A DNA stretch of 64,000 nt from Prorocentrum cordatum (lineage: Eukaryota > Sar > Dinophyceae > Prorocentrales > Prorocentraceae), in the NCBI GenBank assembly GCA_963575745.1, contig CAUYUJ010018901.1:12501-76500 (forward strand). The letters run 5' to 3'. Made by a program: the position numbers and the translations under genes. Of the stretch, positions 49,501 to 60,131 are shown in pieces (the stretch's first letter is position 1; every line of letters begins with the position of its first letter). The notes under the pieces are model-generated. The model saw nothing but the letters and a program-made list of their open reading frames with translations. It made no database searches and was not told the origin of the DNA.

Positions 49501-49649
49501 CAAAAATCTGATTGGGTTTTTTCTCTGGTATCATTACCTAACAGCGTAGACTGATAGGTTTCTAGTTGACTCAAAAGAGCTCACAGATCACTCCACAGGG
49601 GGGTCCGGGCAGGCGTTGGGAGTTGCCGGCCGGGCCTGTGCCGGGCTCG

Positions 49650-50087
49650 TTTTTCACCAACAGTCACACACTTCGTGCTCGTCGACCTCTCAGAACCCCA
49701 TTCCCAGGCCACAGTCTGAATAACCGGATGCAACAGTCACACACTTGGTGCTCTTCGACTTCCCAGAACTCCATTCCCGGGCCATATTTTGGATGCCCGG
49801 AGCCAACTGTAGGCCACTTCGTGCTCTTCTACTTCCCAGAACTCCATTCCTGGGCATGATTTTGAATGCCCGGAGCCAACTGTAGGCCACTTCGTGTCTT
49901 CGACTTCCCAGAACTCCATTCCCGGGCCACATTTTGAATGCCCGAGCCAACTGTAGGCCACTTCGTGCTCTTCAAGTTCCCAGAACTCCATTCCTGGGCA
50001 TGATTTTGAATGCCCGGAGCCAACTGTAGGCCACTTCGTGTTCTTCTAGTTCCCAGAACTCCATTCCTGGGCCACATTTTGAATGCT
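49650..50087 (-). repeat. Tandem repeat of about 83 bp, five units
   Basis: Each unit has CCCAGAACTCCATTCC, GGGC(C/A)(A/T)(C/G)ATTTTGAATG, CCCGGAGCCAACTGTAGG and CCACTTCGTG. Units alternate between GGGCCACATTTT and GGGCATGATTTT forms, so there is a two-unit higher order. It ends at AATGCTGAGGC, where the next array starts. Confidence 0.88.
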
Positions 50088-51228
50088 GAGGCAGGCTGAG
50101 GCTGAGGCGCAGGCTGAGGCTGAGGCAGGCTGAGGCTGAGGCCGAGGCTGAAGGCAGAGGCTGAGGCTGAAGCAGGCTGAGGCTGAGGCTGAGGCAGGCT
50201 GAGGCTGAGGCTGAGGCTGAGGCTGAGGCTGCAGGCTGAGGCTGAGGCTGAGGCAGGCTGAGGCTGAGGCTGAAGGCAGAGGCTGAGGCTGAAGCAGGCT
50301 GAGGCTGAGGCTGAGGCAGGCTGAGGCTGCAGGCTGATGAGGCTGAGGCTGAGGCTGAGGCTGAGGCTGAGGCTGAGGCCGAGGCTGAAGGCAGACTGAG
50401 GCTGAGGCTGAAGCTGAGGCTGAGGCTGAGGCTGAGGCAGGCTGAGGCTGAGGCTGAGGCAGGCTGATGCTGAGGCAGGCTGAGGCTGAGGCTGAGGCTG
50501 ATGCAGGCTGAGGCTGAGGCAGGCTGAGGCTGAGGCCGAGGCTGAAGGCAGACTGAGGCTGAGGCTGAAGCAGGCTGAGGCTGAGGCTGAGGCAGGCTGA
50601 GGCTGAGGCTGAGGCAGGCTGAGGAGGCTGAGGCTGAGGCTGAGGCTGAGGCTGAGGCTGAGGCTGAGGCAGGCTGAGGCTGAGGCAGGCTGAGGCTGAG
50701 GCCGAGGCTGCAGGCAAACTCAGGCTGAGGCTGAAGCAGGCTGAGGCTGAGGCTGAGGCAGGCTGAGGCTGAGGCTGAGGCTGAGGCAGGCTGATGCTGA
50801 GGCAGGCTGTGGCTGAGGCTGAGGCTGATGCAGGCTGAGGCTGAGGCAGGCTGAGGCTGAGGCCGAGGCCGACGGCAGACTGAGGCTGAGGCTGAAGCAG
50901 GCTGAGGCTGAGGCAGGCTGAGGCTGAGGCTGAGGCAGGCTGATGCTGAGGCAGGCTGAGGCTGAGGCTGAGGCTGATGCAGGGTGAGGCTGAGGCAGGC
51001 TGAGGCCGAGGCTGAAGGCAGACTGATGTTGAGGCTGAAGCAGGCTGAGGGCGAGGCTGAGGCAGGCTGAGGCTGATGCAGGCTGAGGGTGAGGCTGAGG
51101 CAGGCTGAGGCCGAGGCTGAAGGCAGACTGATGTTGAGGCTGAAGCAGGCTGAGGGCGAGGCTGAGGCAGGCTGAGGCTGAGGCAGGCTGAGGCTGAGGC
51201 TGAGGCAGGCTGAGGCTGAGGCTGTGAC
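50088..51228. repeat. (CTGAGG)n hexanucleotide array of 1.1 kb
   Basis: About 180 units of GAGGCT/GAGGCA with blocks of larger-scale duplication, for example the segment with CCGAGGCTGAAGGCAGACTG repeated near 50377, 50538, 51003 and 51110. A 433-codon minus-strand frame of Ser/Leu/Pro/Gln/Ala is produced by the 6-bp period alone. Confidence 0.92.
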
Positions 51229-51389
51229 TGCGACTGCTGTTGCCACTGCGACTGCCATCGCGAATGCGACCACGACTGCGAGAACAGCAGAATTCTACAA
51301 CAGGATTCTTATCTGAATCTTAAGGGGAATGCTTCCAGATATGCTCCTACACATCGCTGTTAGGTTGCTTTGCCAGGATAATTTTTTTG

Positions 51390-52990
51390 TTGCATCTGGG
51401 GCTGTCTGGGAAACCTTTTGGGCGTCTCGGGAGGCGTCGGGGGGTGGGGTCTTGCGAGTTACGTGCGGGTTCCTGTTGGGCTTCTGGGAGCCCAGGGCTG
51501 GAAATGTTCGTTCGGCCCCCTCCTGGACCGCTGGGCTCTTGTGTGCCTCTTTCCGGCCTCCTGGATGCTGCTTGAGGTCGCTTGGGGGCCTCTTGGAGAC
51601 CTCTTGGGCTCTCTTGGGGGTCTCTTGGGGCCTCCTCGGAGCATCCTGGACTCCTTCTTGAAGTCGTCATGGGACCTTCTTGGCACGTCTTCGGGGGCCT
51701 CTTAGAGTTTTGAAGCCTTTTGGGTGCCGTCTTGGGGCCTCTTGGAGCCTCTTTTGGGTTTCTTGGGGGCCTCTCGGGCCTCTTGGGGGCCTCTTGGGGC
51801 CTCTTGGGGGCTTCCTGGGGGCATCTTGGGGCCTCTTGGGGGCATCTCGGGGCGGAGAGCTTGATTTTTCGGTTCGCGTTCCCTCTCTTGGGCCCCTTTT
51901 GGGACCTTCTTGGGACCTTCTTGGGCCGTCTTGGGCGGCTCTAGGGCCGTCTCGGGGCTCTCTCGGGCCGTCTTGGGGTTCTTTTGGCAGCCTCTTGGGC
52001 CGTCTTGGAGCGGTTTTGGGAGCCTCTTGGGCGGTGCGCCGGAAACACGAAACAGCGAGAATGCAAAAAACATAGCAAAAAAGCCTTCCGAGCGCTTCTT
52101 GGGGGCTTCTCGGCGCCTCCTGGAGCCACTTGGGGTCGAAAGCTTGGAATTCGATGGTGGCTTTCCTCCTCTGGGGCCCTCTCGGGCCCGTCTTGGGGAC
52201 TCTCTTGGGCCGTCTTGGGCCCTTCGTGGGCCGTCCTGGAGCTTTCTGGGGCTGTATTGGGGCCCTCTGGAGCGCGTCCTGGGCCGTATTGGGGCGGTCT
52301 CGGGAGCTTCTGAGGTCGTCAAGCGCGGACCGACAGCGAAAACAAGCAATATGTTGAAAATATACGGTTTACGAAGAGAGTGGGGTTATTTTGGCCCCTT
52401 GTGGCTCTCTTTGGGGCCCTATTGGGGGTCGCTTGGGGTGTCTTGGGGGCTTCTGAAGCCACCTTGGAAGCCATGTTGGGCGTCTGGGAGCGACCTTCGG
52501 GCGTCCCGGGTCTGTTCTGGAGCCTCTTGGGGCCTCCTTGGCGCCTTCTGGCGGCCTTCTGTGAGGCCCCGGGGCTCCCCGAGGGCCCCGGGGCCCACAT
52601 TTGCGGTCGTCTTGGGCCCTTCGTGGGCCGTCCTGGAGCTCTCTGGGGCTGTATTGGGGCCCTCTGGGGCGCGTCCTCGGCCGGACCGACAGCGAAAACA
52701 AGCAATATGTTAAACATATACGTTTTACGAAGGGAATGGGGTTATTTTGGCCCCTTGGGGCTCTCTTTGGGGCCCTATTGGGGGTCGCTTGGGGTGTCTT
52801 GGGGGCTTCTGAAGCCGCCTTGGAGGCCATGTTGGGCGTCTGGGAGCGACCTTCGGGCGTCCCGGGTCTGTTCTGGAGCCTTTCGGGCCTCCTTGGTGCC
52901 TTCTGGCGGTCTTCTGTGAGGCACCGGGGCTCCCCGAGGGCCCCGGAGCCCACATTTGTGGTAGCGGCGCTGGCCCCGGGCGCACGGACC
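51390..52990 (+). repeat. Repeat A block with a tandem duplication of about 365 bp
   Basis: Starts after a T-run at GTTGCATCTGGGGCTGTCTG, a start shared with 31937. The segment starting GACCGACAGCGAAAACAAGC at 52329 is repeated at 52683 with more than 90% identity by eye. Both copies have GGGGTTATTTTGGCCCCTT and GGGCGTCCCGGGTCTGTTCT. Confidence 0.87.
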
Positions 52991-53009
52991 TGGTGCGCCG
53001 TCATATGAA

Positions 53010-53215
53010 TAAATACGTATGATGTTTTACCATGCGTATACATACACATACGTGAGATGTTACACCATGCATATGCATACACATACGTAGATGTGATAGC
53101 ATGCATATGCATACACATACGTAAGCATTGACACACTGCATGTACATGAACGTACGTAAGATGCTGTACCATGCATGTAAATACATGTACGTATGAAATG
53201 AGGTCACAAATGTTC
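53010..53215. repeat. Minisatellite of about 45-50 bp, four to five units
   Basis: Units contain ACCATGC(A/G)TATGCATACACATACGT plus AGATG. It is richer in structure than the plain TACA microsatellites and may have arisen from one by fixation of variants. Confidence 0.75.
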
Positions 53216-53514
53216 ATAGGTATACGTGTGCTGTGGTCTCAGATATACAGATATACAACCATGCCCCCCCTAGCTGAATCTGATACCTAAGTGTGAATCA
53301 TACGGGGCGCGCATGGGTTAACATCACACATGCATAGGGCGGTGTGTCCCGACAGGCGGCTCCACAGCCGGACAATTGTTTCAAGGGTTTTGTTTCAAGT
53401 TGTGTTTCAAGTTTTGTTTCTGGGGCGTTTCGGATTTTGTCTCTGGGCCCTGGCCTGGTTTTGTTTCTGGGCCCTGGCCAAGAGTGCCCAAGAGGCCCCC
53501 CCGGAGGCCCCAAG

Positions 53515-53960
53515 AGGTCAGAGTTGTGAGGATGCCTCAGGCGGTAGTGGCCAGACCACCTGCTCAGGGCATCTCGCAACTCAGAGTGGCGAGGGTCTCA
53601 GGCGGAAGTGGCCAGACCACCTTGGGGCAATGTATCTCCGAGGTCAGAGCTCAGTGCATCTCGGAACCCAGAGTTGCGAGGATGTCTCAGGCGAACGTGC
53701 CCGGACCACCATGGGGCAGGGCACCTCCGAGGTCAGAGATCGCAGGATGTCTCAGGCGAGATCGGAGTGAACACCTCACCTCAGGGCGTCTCGGAACCCA
53801 GAAATGCGAGCGTGTCTCAAGCGAAAGTGCCCGGACCACCGTGGGGCAGGGCACCTCCGAGATCAGAGTTTCGAGGATGTCTCAGGCGAAAGTGGTCTGA
53901 CCAACTCAGGTCAGGACGTCTCGGAACCCAGAGTTTTGAGGATGTCTCAGGCGAACCGGG
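53515..53960. repeat. Tandem repeat of about 73 bp in a 147-bp higher order
   Basis: GAGGATGTCTCAGGCGAA...GTGGCCAGACCACC and GGGCGTCTCGGAACCCAGAG alternate about six times, with a dimer period near 147 bp. Confidence 0.8.
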
Positions 53961-53974
53961 CCTCCTCCTGCGCT

Positions 53975-54245
53975 TCCTCCTCTTCATCCTCCTCCTCCTC
54001 CTCCTCCTCCTCCTCCTCCTCCTCCTGCTCTTCCTCCTCCTGCTCCTCCTCCTCCTCCTCTTCTGCCTGGATGCTGCGCCGGTTGCGAACGCCTGCTCCT
54101 CCACGAAATTAGTCCTCATCCGCCTCCCCTTGCCCATGTCCCTCCCCGCCTCCTCGCTCTTTCTCCCCCTCCTCCTCCTCCTCCTCCTCCTCCTCCTCCT
54201 CCTCCTCCTCCTCCTCGTCGTCCTACTCCCCCCCTGTCCTGTCAT
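53975..54245. repeat. (CTC)n microsatellites
   Basis: Two CTC tracts (53980-54060 and 54165-54215) with a short spacer; minus-strand Arg-rich frames are artefacts. Confidence 0.85.
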
Positions 54246-54539
54246 CATCCTCCCACTCCTCCTCCCTCCTCCTCCTCCTCCGCTGGCCGAGCCGGGAAGG
54301 GCCGGGCCGAGCCGAGCCGGCGGAGGAATAGTCTGATTATGGAAGGGAGGGGGAAGAGAACGAGCAGGAGGAGGAGGAGGAGGAGGAGGACATGGCGCTT
54401 TTTCGAACGGCCGAAACGGTCCTCCCGGTCCCCTCCACCTCCTACTCCTTCTGGCTCTACCCTCGGCTCGGATTGCGCTGGACGCCTGCCCGACGTTCAC
54501 TCCTCCCCCTTCTCCTCCTCCTCATCCTCCCTCCTCCTT

Positions 54540-54635
54540 CCCGGGTGCCCGGGGGATGCCCGCATGCCCCGGTGCCGGGGTGCCTGCAGTGCCCGGGTGC
54601 CCGGGTGCCCCGGTGCCCGGGTGCCCGACAGGGGG
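54540..54635. repeat. (CCCGGGTGCC)n minisatellite at the Helitron breakpoint
   Basis: Same 10-bp motif as 32040-32157. It abuts the point where the second Helitron fragment stops matching the first. Confidence 0.8.
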
Positions 54636-54639
54636 TCTT

Positions 54640-56872
54640 CCGTGCGGGTCTTCCGTGCGGCGACAGTGCTCTCGCTGTTGAAGGAGGCGAATCCAAGGGC
54701 GCAGTTGTACGACCGAATGTGCTGCATGAAGTGGTCGTGGGAAGGACCCGGACGAAGGAGCTGAGCCATTTCGGCCGGAGCGGGAGGCAGTAGGGGGATG
54801 CCAGCCAGGGCTCCGTACCTGCAGCACGCGCCGAAGTCCTTTCTGCGTGCTCCCGGGCAACGCGCGCGTTCGGCGAAGAAGTGCAGAGCCCCGCACGTTG
54901 CGCAGGCTCCTTGAAAGTGGCCGGTCGGAGAGAGCGACGCTTTCGGAACGCGTTTGCTGCACCATTCGTCTGTCGACCACCAGCCGGCGCGGTGGCCAGT
55001 GCGTACGCCAAGAGAAGTCCCAGGCACGGGTTCTGCGAACCAATTCCGATGCGCTGCGCAGGCGGGCGGACAGCTGGACGAGTTCGGAAGTGCTACGCGG
55101 GTGGACTTGAGGCGACACCACGGCACGGAACATTTCGGCGAGTCACGTGCTCGGAGGTAGATGCGGACGGCTGCCGCCACCTGCTTGCGGAGTGCTTGCA
55201 ACGGATCGCTACGTGGACGGGCGTGTGGGACACCAGAAGACCCCGACGTCGGAGGATGATGGGGCCCGGCGGCGGCGGTGGCTACCGCGGCATGTCGGAC
55301 GTGGTCGGGGCAGTATCCGGTGGCGTACATTGCTTTCGTCAACTTTCTGTCGCACAGTGGGAAGGAACATGTGGGTTTAAAGCAACGTTCGCACATGCCG
55401 TTGTTGTGCGGCACTGCGCGTCGCACGCCATGGCGGGCGGGGGCGCGGCAGCCGGCCTTTCCGGGCCCCTGGCAAGGGGGCCCCGCGAGGCAACAGTGCC
55501 TACATTCCACCACGGTGCCGAGAGGGCCCACCAGAAAAGCGCACCCAATGGCACGATTGCTACATGGCTTCCCTTTCCGAATGCACGCGATGCAGAGGCC
55601 GTCGGACGACTTCCGTTGAGCTACACCGTTGCACCCAGACGAGCTACAAAGGCGTTCGGCTTGCTCGCAGGATCGTTTGGAGAGGGATGGTAGTGGTTGT
55701 GGTGTGGATAGCCCACACGTTCGACACAAGCCTGCTGAACCAGGGGTGGAACGGCCGACGCACCTACGCGTCGCGCGTGGGAAACAGGACGAGGTGCAAA
55801 GACAACACAAAGTGTCCTTTGGCGACTCGACTACGTTCGTACACGGGGGCGTGCGGCAGAAGTGGAGCAGGGCGGGCGGTTGGCAGACGAGGCAACGCTG
55901 TCCGTGTTGTCGAGGGACGCGGAAGTTGCAGGTGGCCGTAGCGCAAGGAAAGACCCCGACGATGCACACGGGGCATTGCGCGCCCGTTCGAGATGTGCTT
56001 TCTTGCACCGCTGGCGCCCCGCACTTCGGAGCGCTACATCGCGAGGGCGTAGATGCAAGCGCCGTCGAAGACTGCGCTGGAGCGGCTAGAGAAGGGCTGG
56101 CGGCTGGGCTGGCTCCGCCACAGTGAGCGCGCAGATCTGGAGTTCCGGGCGCTCGTCGGCGCGAGAAGCACACTGTGCACGGTCGACGTCCGGCTTGGCA
56201 CGGGACGCAAGTACTGTGGGCTGCGTCGCTCCGTTCCTCCTGGCAGCCAGGCGATGCGGCGAATTGCCGACCAAGGTTGTAGGGGCAAAAATGGTCGTTG
56301 TGCTGGTTAACGCATTGCGGAAGCCGGCCTGATGCATTTTTGACCTTTTGCTGGAAGTGGGAAGGACACCCCAGCACCGCGAAGCGACAGGGCAGGGAGC
56401 CTTCAGAGCACGGAAAGCACGGGCCAGATGATTTGTTGGTTGCCAGAAGGCGGCAGCCGACGCGGGCGTTCCTACACAAGTTCCATTCACGCGTGGTATT
56501 GTGGCATGGGTCGGAATAGTGCGTTGTGCAGAAAGTAGGCGTGACATGTGTTTTTGGCCGTCGGAAGGGTGGAACTACAGGAGCCTCGCACTGGGGGTGG
56601 GCACGCCGTGCATCTGCCGAAAGGCACCTCTTGCAAAATCTTTGACGTTCTCGTTTGTTGGTGCCTTCGACTGGGATCTGAGCTTGGAGTCCACTGCAAA
56701 TTTGATAGTTATGACACGTGCGTCGCGGCCTCTCAGTAACAGCTGAAGCCATGGCCACGAATACGGAGGCGCAGGGAGCGGCGGCTCGACCCGCGATATG
56801 GATGGCAGCCTGCAATGCCGTAGAAGTAAGCAGGGGAATACTGACTGGTGACTGCGGAGGCAGCAGCATCAT
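54640..56872 (-). pseudogene. Helitron N-terminal fragment with Cys-rich array
   Basis: Open from about 56872 (a likely start is the ATG near 56752, MASAVTERPRR) to 54640. Positions 54648-55303 match 24533-25187 of the first Helitron at roughly 95% by eye, so both derive from one family. Upstream of that, this copy preserves about 480 residues that copy 1 lacks: some ten modules of about 35-50 residues with a C-x4-C ... CxxC pattern (for example CSAPKCGAP then CPVC; CRTPPCTN then CCLC; CSSSGCNG then CIAC). This looks like a zinc-binding repeat array. The fragment ends before the PPVFVLHG Helitron_like_N motif and runs into a minisatellite, so no Rep or helicase remains. No stop interrupts the Cys-rich part, pointing to recent decay. 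Whether the array binds DNA, RNA or protein is not known. Confidence 0.75.
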
Positions 56873-56899
56873 GTCTTCAGCCGATATGGGGTACGGGGT

Positions 56900-57355
56900 C
56901 GGTGGAGCAGGACGCGGAAGTGCAACTCGGAGACCTTGTTGGAAGCTCCGGGAACAGCCTCGGCGCTGACCTGGGCCCCGTCATGGCTCCATGGATGGGC
57001 CAATGGTTGTGCACGGAAACGGAAAGAGCGCTGAAGGAACTTGCCCGAGACGGTTCATGGCACCCTTCGCTCTTGGGAGCGTAAATGTTAAGGGCTGGTT
57101 ACGTCACTGCGTCCTCCTCTCCTCCTCGTCCTCCTCCTGATCATCATCATCATCCCCATCATCATCATCATCATCATCATCATCAGCCTCCTCCATGTCC
57201 TCCCCGCTCTCTTCAATATGCCGCTCCTTCTCTTCCTACACCTCGTTCTCGTCCTTCCTCACCTCTAGTCACTCCCCAGTCCTCCTCATCCTTCGCTCCC
57301 CTTCCATCCTTGTCATCAGCATCCCTCGCCACCATTACTTACGCCTCCTCATCAT
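56900..57355. other. Spacer with (CAT)n and CTCC-rich stretch
   Basis: Upstream of the Helitron fragment; (ATC)n at 57143-57183. No gene recognised. Confidence 0.5.
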
Positions 57356-57359
57356 CATA

Positions 57360-58760
57360 ATGTATGGTGTGGCTCTCGCGTGGCCATCATTGGGCTGTCT
57401 TGGGGCCTCGCATGACCCTCTCGGGGTCAGTTTTTGGAGGCATACTGGAAGTCTCTGGGGCGTATTGGGAGGAGTTGTTGGGCCTCTTGGGAGCCTCCGG
57501 GGAGCCTTTTGGGGGGCGCTTGGGTGGCCTCGGGGGGCTTCTTGCGGCCTCGTGGGGCCCTCTTGGGGTCCGCTGGGCTCGCTTAGGCAATCTTGAGGCC
57601 ATGTCGGGGCCCTCCTGGGGCCGTCTTGGGCGACTCCTGCGCCGTCCTGGGGCGCTCTTGGGCCGTCTTGGGACGCCTTTGGGGGCGTCTTGGGCCGTCT
57701 TGGGCCCGGCTTAAGGGTCTCTTGGGCCGTCCTGGGGCTCTCTTGGGGGCCTCTTGGGCCGTCTTGGAGCGTCGGAAAGCAAAAAAAACAAGAACGCGAA
57801 AAACATCGAAAGAACCAATGACAAATCAGCGTTTGTGGCCTCTTGGGGTTCTCTTGGGAGGCCTCTTGGAGGCCGCTTGGGGCGTGTTGGTGGCCTGTGG
57901 GCTCGTCTGGAGGCCATGCTGGCGCGTGTTGGAGGCTCGCTGGCCTTTTAGGCAGTCGTCAGGCCATGTCGGGGCCCTCCTGGGGCTGTCTTGAGCGGCT
58001 CCGGGGTTGTCTTGGGGCTCACTTGGGCCATCTTGGGACGCCTTTGGGGGCCTCTGGGCCTCTTGGGCTGTCTTGGGGCCGGCTCAGGGGCCTCTGGGGC
58101 CGTCCTGGGGCTGTCTTGGGTGCCTCTTGGGCCGTCTGGCAGCGTCGGAAACAGAAAAAGCGAGAAGGCAAACAAAAATCGAAAAAAACAATGTAAAATC
58201 AACGTTTGTGGCCTCTTGGGGCTCCTTGGGAGGCCTCTTGGAGGCCGCTTGGGGCGTGTTGGTGGCTTCTGGCCTCGTTTGGAGGCCATGCTGGCGCGTG
58301 TTGGAGGTCCGCTGGGCTCGCTTAGGCAGTCTTCAGGCCATGGCGGGGCCCTCCTGGAGCTGTCTTGGGCGGCTCCTGGGCCGTCCTGGGGGCCTTTTGG
58401 GCCGTCTCGGGACGCCTTTGGGGGCTTCTTGGGCCGTCTTGGGGCCGGCTTAGGGGCCTCTTGGGCCGTCCTGGGGCTCTCTTGGGGGCCTCTTGGGCCG
58501 TCTTGGAGCGTCGGAAAGCAGGAAAAGCGAGAAGACAAAAACATGTGAAAAAACAATATGAAAAGAACAACGTTTTTTGCCTCTTTGGGCTCTCTTGGGA
58601 GGCGTCTTGGAGGCCGCTTGGGGCGTGTTGGTGGCCGCTGGGCTCGTCTGGAAGCCATGCTGGCGCGTGTTGGAGCGCTCGCGGGCTGTCTTGGCTGGGC
58701 TGGAGCCCGCCCTGGCGGTCTCTGGAACCGAACGGGAACCCTTCCGAGCGGCCCCGGGGG
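57360..58760 (+). repeat. Repeat A, three tandem units of about 370 bp
   Basis: The unit end GGAGCGTCGGAAAGCA...AAAA recurs at 57765, 58138 (GGCAGCGTCGGAAACAG) and 58503, each followed by TTTGTGGCCTCTTGGGG-like text and GGCGTGTTGGTGGC. This is the cleanest tandem series of the family in the window. Confidence 0.9.
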
Positions 58761-58879
58761 CCCTGCACCCCCATGCGCCCCCGAGGTCCTTGGGCGAGGC
58801 CGGGGGACCTCGTCGCCCGGGACCCTGCACCCCCATGCGCCCCCGAGGTCCTTGGGCTCGGCCGGGGGACCTCGTCCCC

Positions 58880-58884
58880 CGGGA

Positions 58885-58940
<56 letters not shown>

Positions 58941-58972
58941 TAGAACCACGCGCGCGCTTCGCGCGCGCTTAG
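58880..58972. repeat. (TA)n plus hairpin H, copy 3
   Basis: CCCCCGGGATATATATTA, then (TA)n to 58937, then ACTAGAACCACGCGCGCGC and TTCGCGCGCGCTTAGG. The right CTAG is lost here. Confidence 0.75.
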
Positions 58973-59303
58973 GTAGTAGTCCAGCCCATGGCGCTGTGAT
59001 GAAACGGAGGTCGGGGTTTCCAGGCGACTCTCAATCGGAGAAGAGTTGTGTCCGTCGTGGGCCGGTTGTGGGATGTCGCAGGGCTCCCTTGGGCTGGCTT
59101 TTGGGCTTTTCAGGCGCTCTGGTGGGGGATGGGGGGGGGACAGGTGTTTGTGGCCCCGATGGCGCCGTCCAGGGTTGCCTCTTCGTTGTCACGGCGCGCA
59201 GGTCTTGGCTTGTGGGTTCGTCGAGGAGATCGCTGAACAGGCTTGGGGCATTGACTAGCTTTATGATGAAATATCGAGGCCGTAGTTTGCTGGTCTTTGA
59301 ATG

Positions 59304-59692
59304 TCGTCACATGTTCTTGTCTTGCCGAACATGTGCGGGAGGGACGAGAAATGACGGAGGACGGGACGAAAACTGCCCTGAAATAGAATGCACGCGCTGG
59401 CACGCCAGCTGGCGGAGCACGTGCAGAAGAAACCCTGAGGACGGAGAACAAACTGCCTTAACACATAATGCACGCGCTGTCACGCCGGGTGGTGGAGCAC
59501 ATGCATGAAGATCGAAAAAAAACGGACGAAGGAAGAACACAGCCGTGCTATAAAATGCACGCGCTGACACACCAACTGGCGGAGCATGTGCAGGACGAAG
59601 GAGCGGTAACGGAGCACGGAGAGAAAGCCGCCTTGAAACGGCATGCACGCGCTGTCACGCTGGCTGGCGGAGCACGTGCAGGCGGGACGAGG
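59304..59692. repeat. Tandem repeat of about 87 bp, four to five units
   Basis: Each unit contains ATGCACGCGCTG(T/G)CACGC and CTGGCGGAGCACGTGCAG. Minus-strand frames giving repeated Ala/Pro/Arg stretches reflect the unit length of 87 (a multiple of 3). Confidence 0.85.
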
Positions 59693-59739
59693 AAAGACAG
59701 ACAGGAGGCAAAAATACATATGGAAGAAACAGGAACTCT

Positions 59740-60131
59740 CTTGAGCCGTCTCGGGTCCTGCTGGGACGTGCCCAGACCGTTTTCGTGTTGTCTCCTCACG
59801 CTGTGATAGCATACCAACCATGTTGGGGCATCTTGGGGCCCAGGTCTCTTTCGAAGTCTCTCGGAGCCCAGTTGGAGCCTCTTCGGGGTCTCCTGGAAGC
59901 TTCCTGGAGTCCTCATGGGGTCTCTTGGGGGCCTCTTTGTGTTTTCTTTTGGGCCTCCCAGGGGCCTCTTTCGGCCTGCCCTGTTGGGCACCTAATAGGC
60001 GGCCTCGGGGGTCATTTTTGGGCAGAGGGTTCCAAATAGCAGCTCATATTACCCCTCCATCCTGGGGCCCTCTTGGGCCGTCTTCGGGTTTTCTTGGTCC
60101 ATCTTGGGGCCCTCTTGAGCCGTCTAGGGGC
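59740..60131 (+). repeat. Repeat A block, insertion target
   Basis: Ordinary Repeat A sequence that continues at 61463 after the retroposed insert. Confidence 0.8.
60117..60131. repeat. Left target-site duplication (15 bp)
   Basis: GAGCCGTCTAGGGGC, identical to 61463-61477. Confidence 0.88.

Noticed and set aside
49972-51273. 433-codon minus-strand Ser/Leu/Pro/Gln/Ala repeat protein
   Set aside because: Exactly follows the CTGAGG period. There is no unique flanking domain and the frame runs on from the 83-bp satellite.
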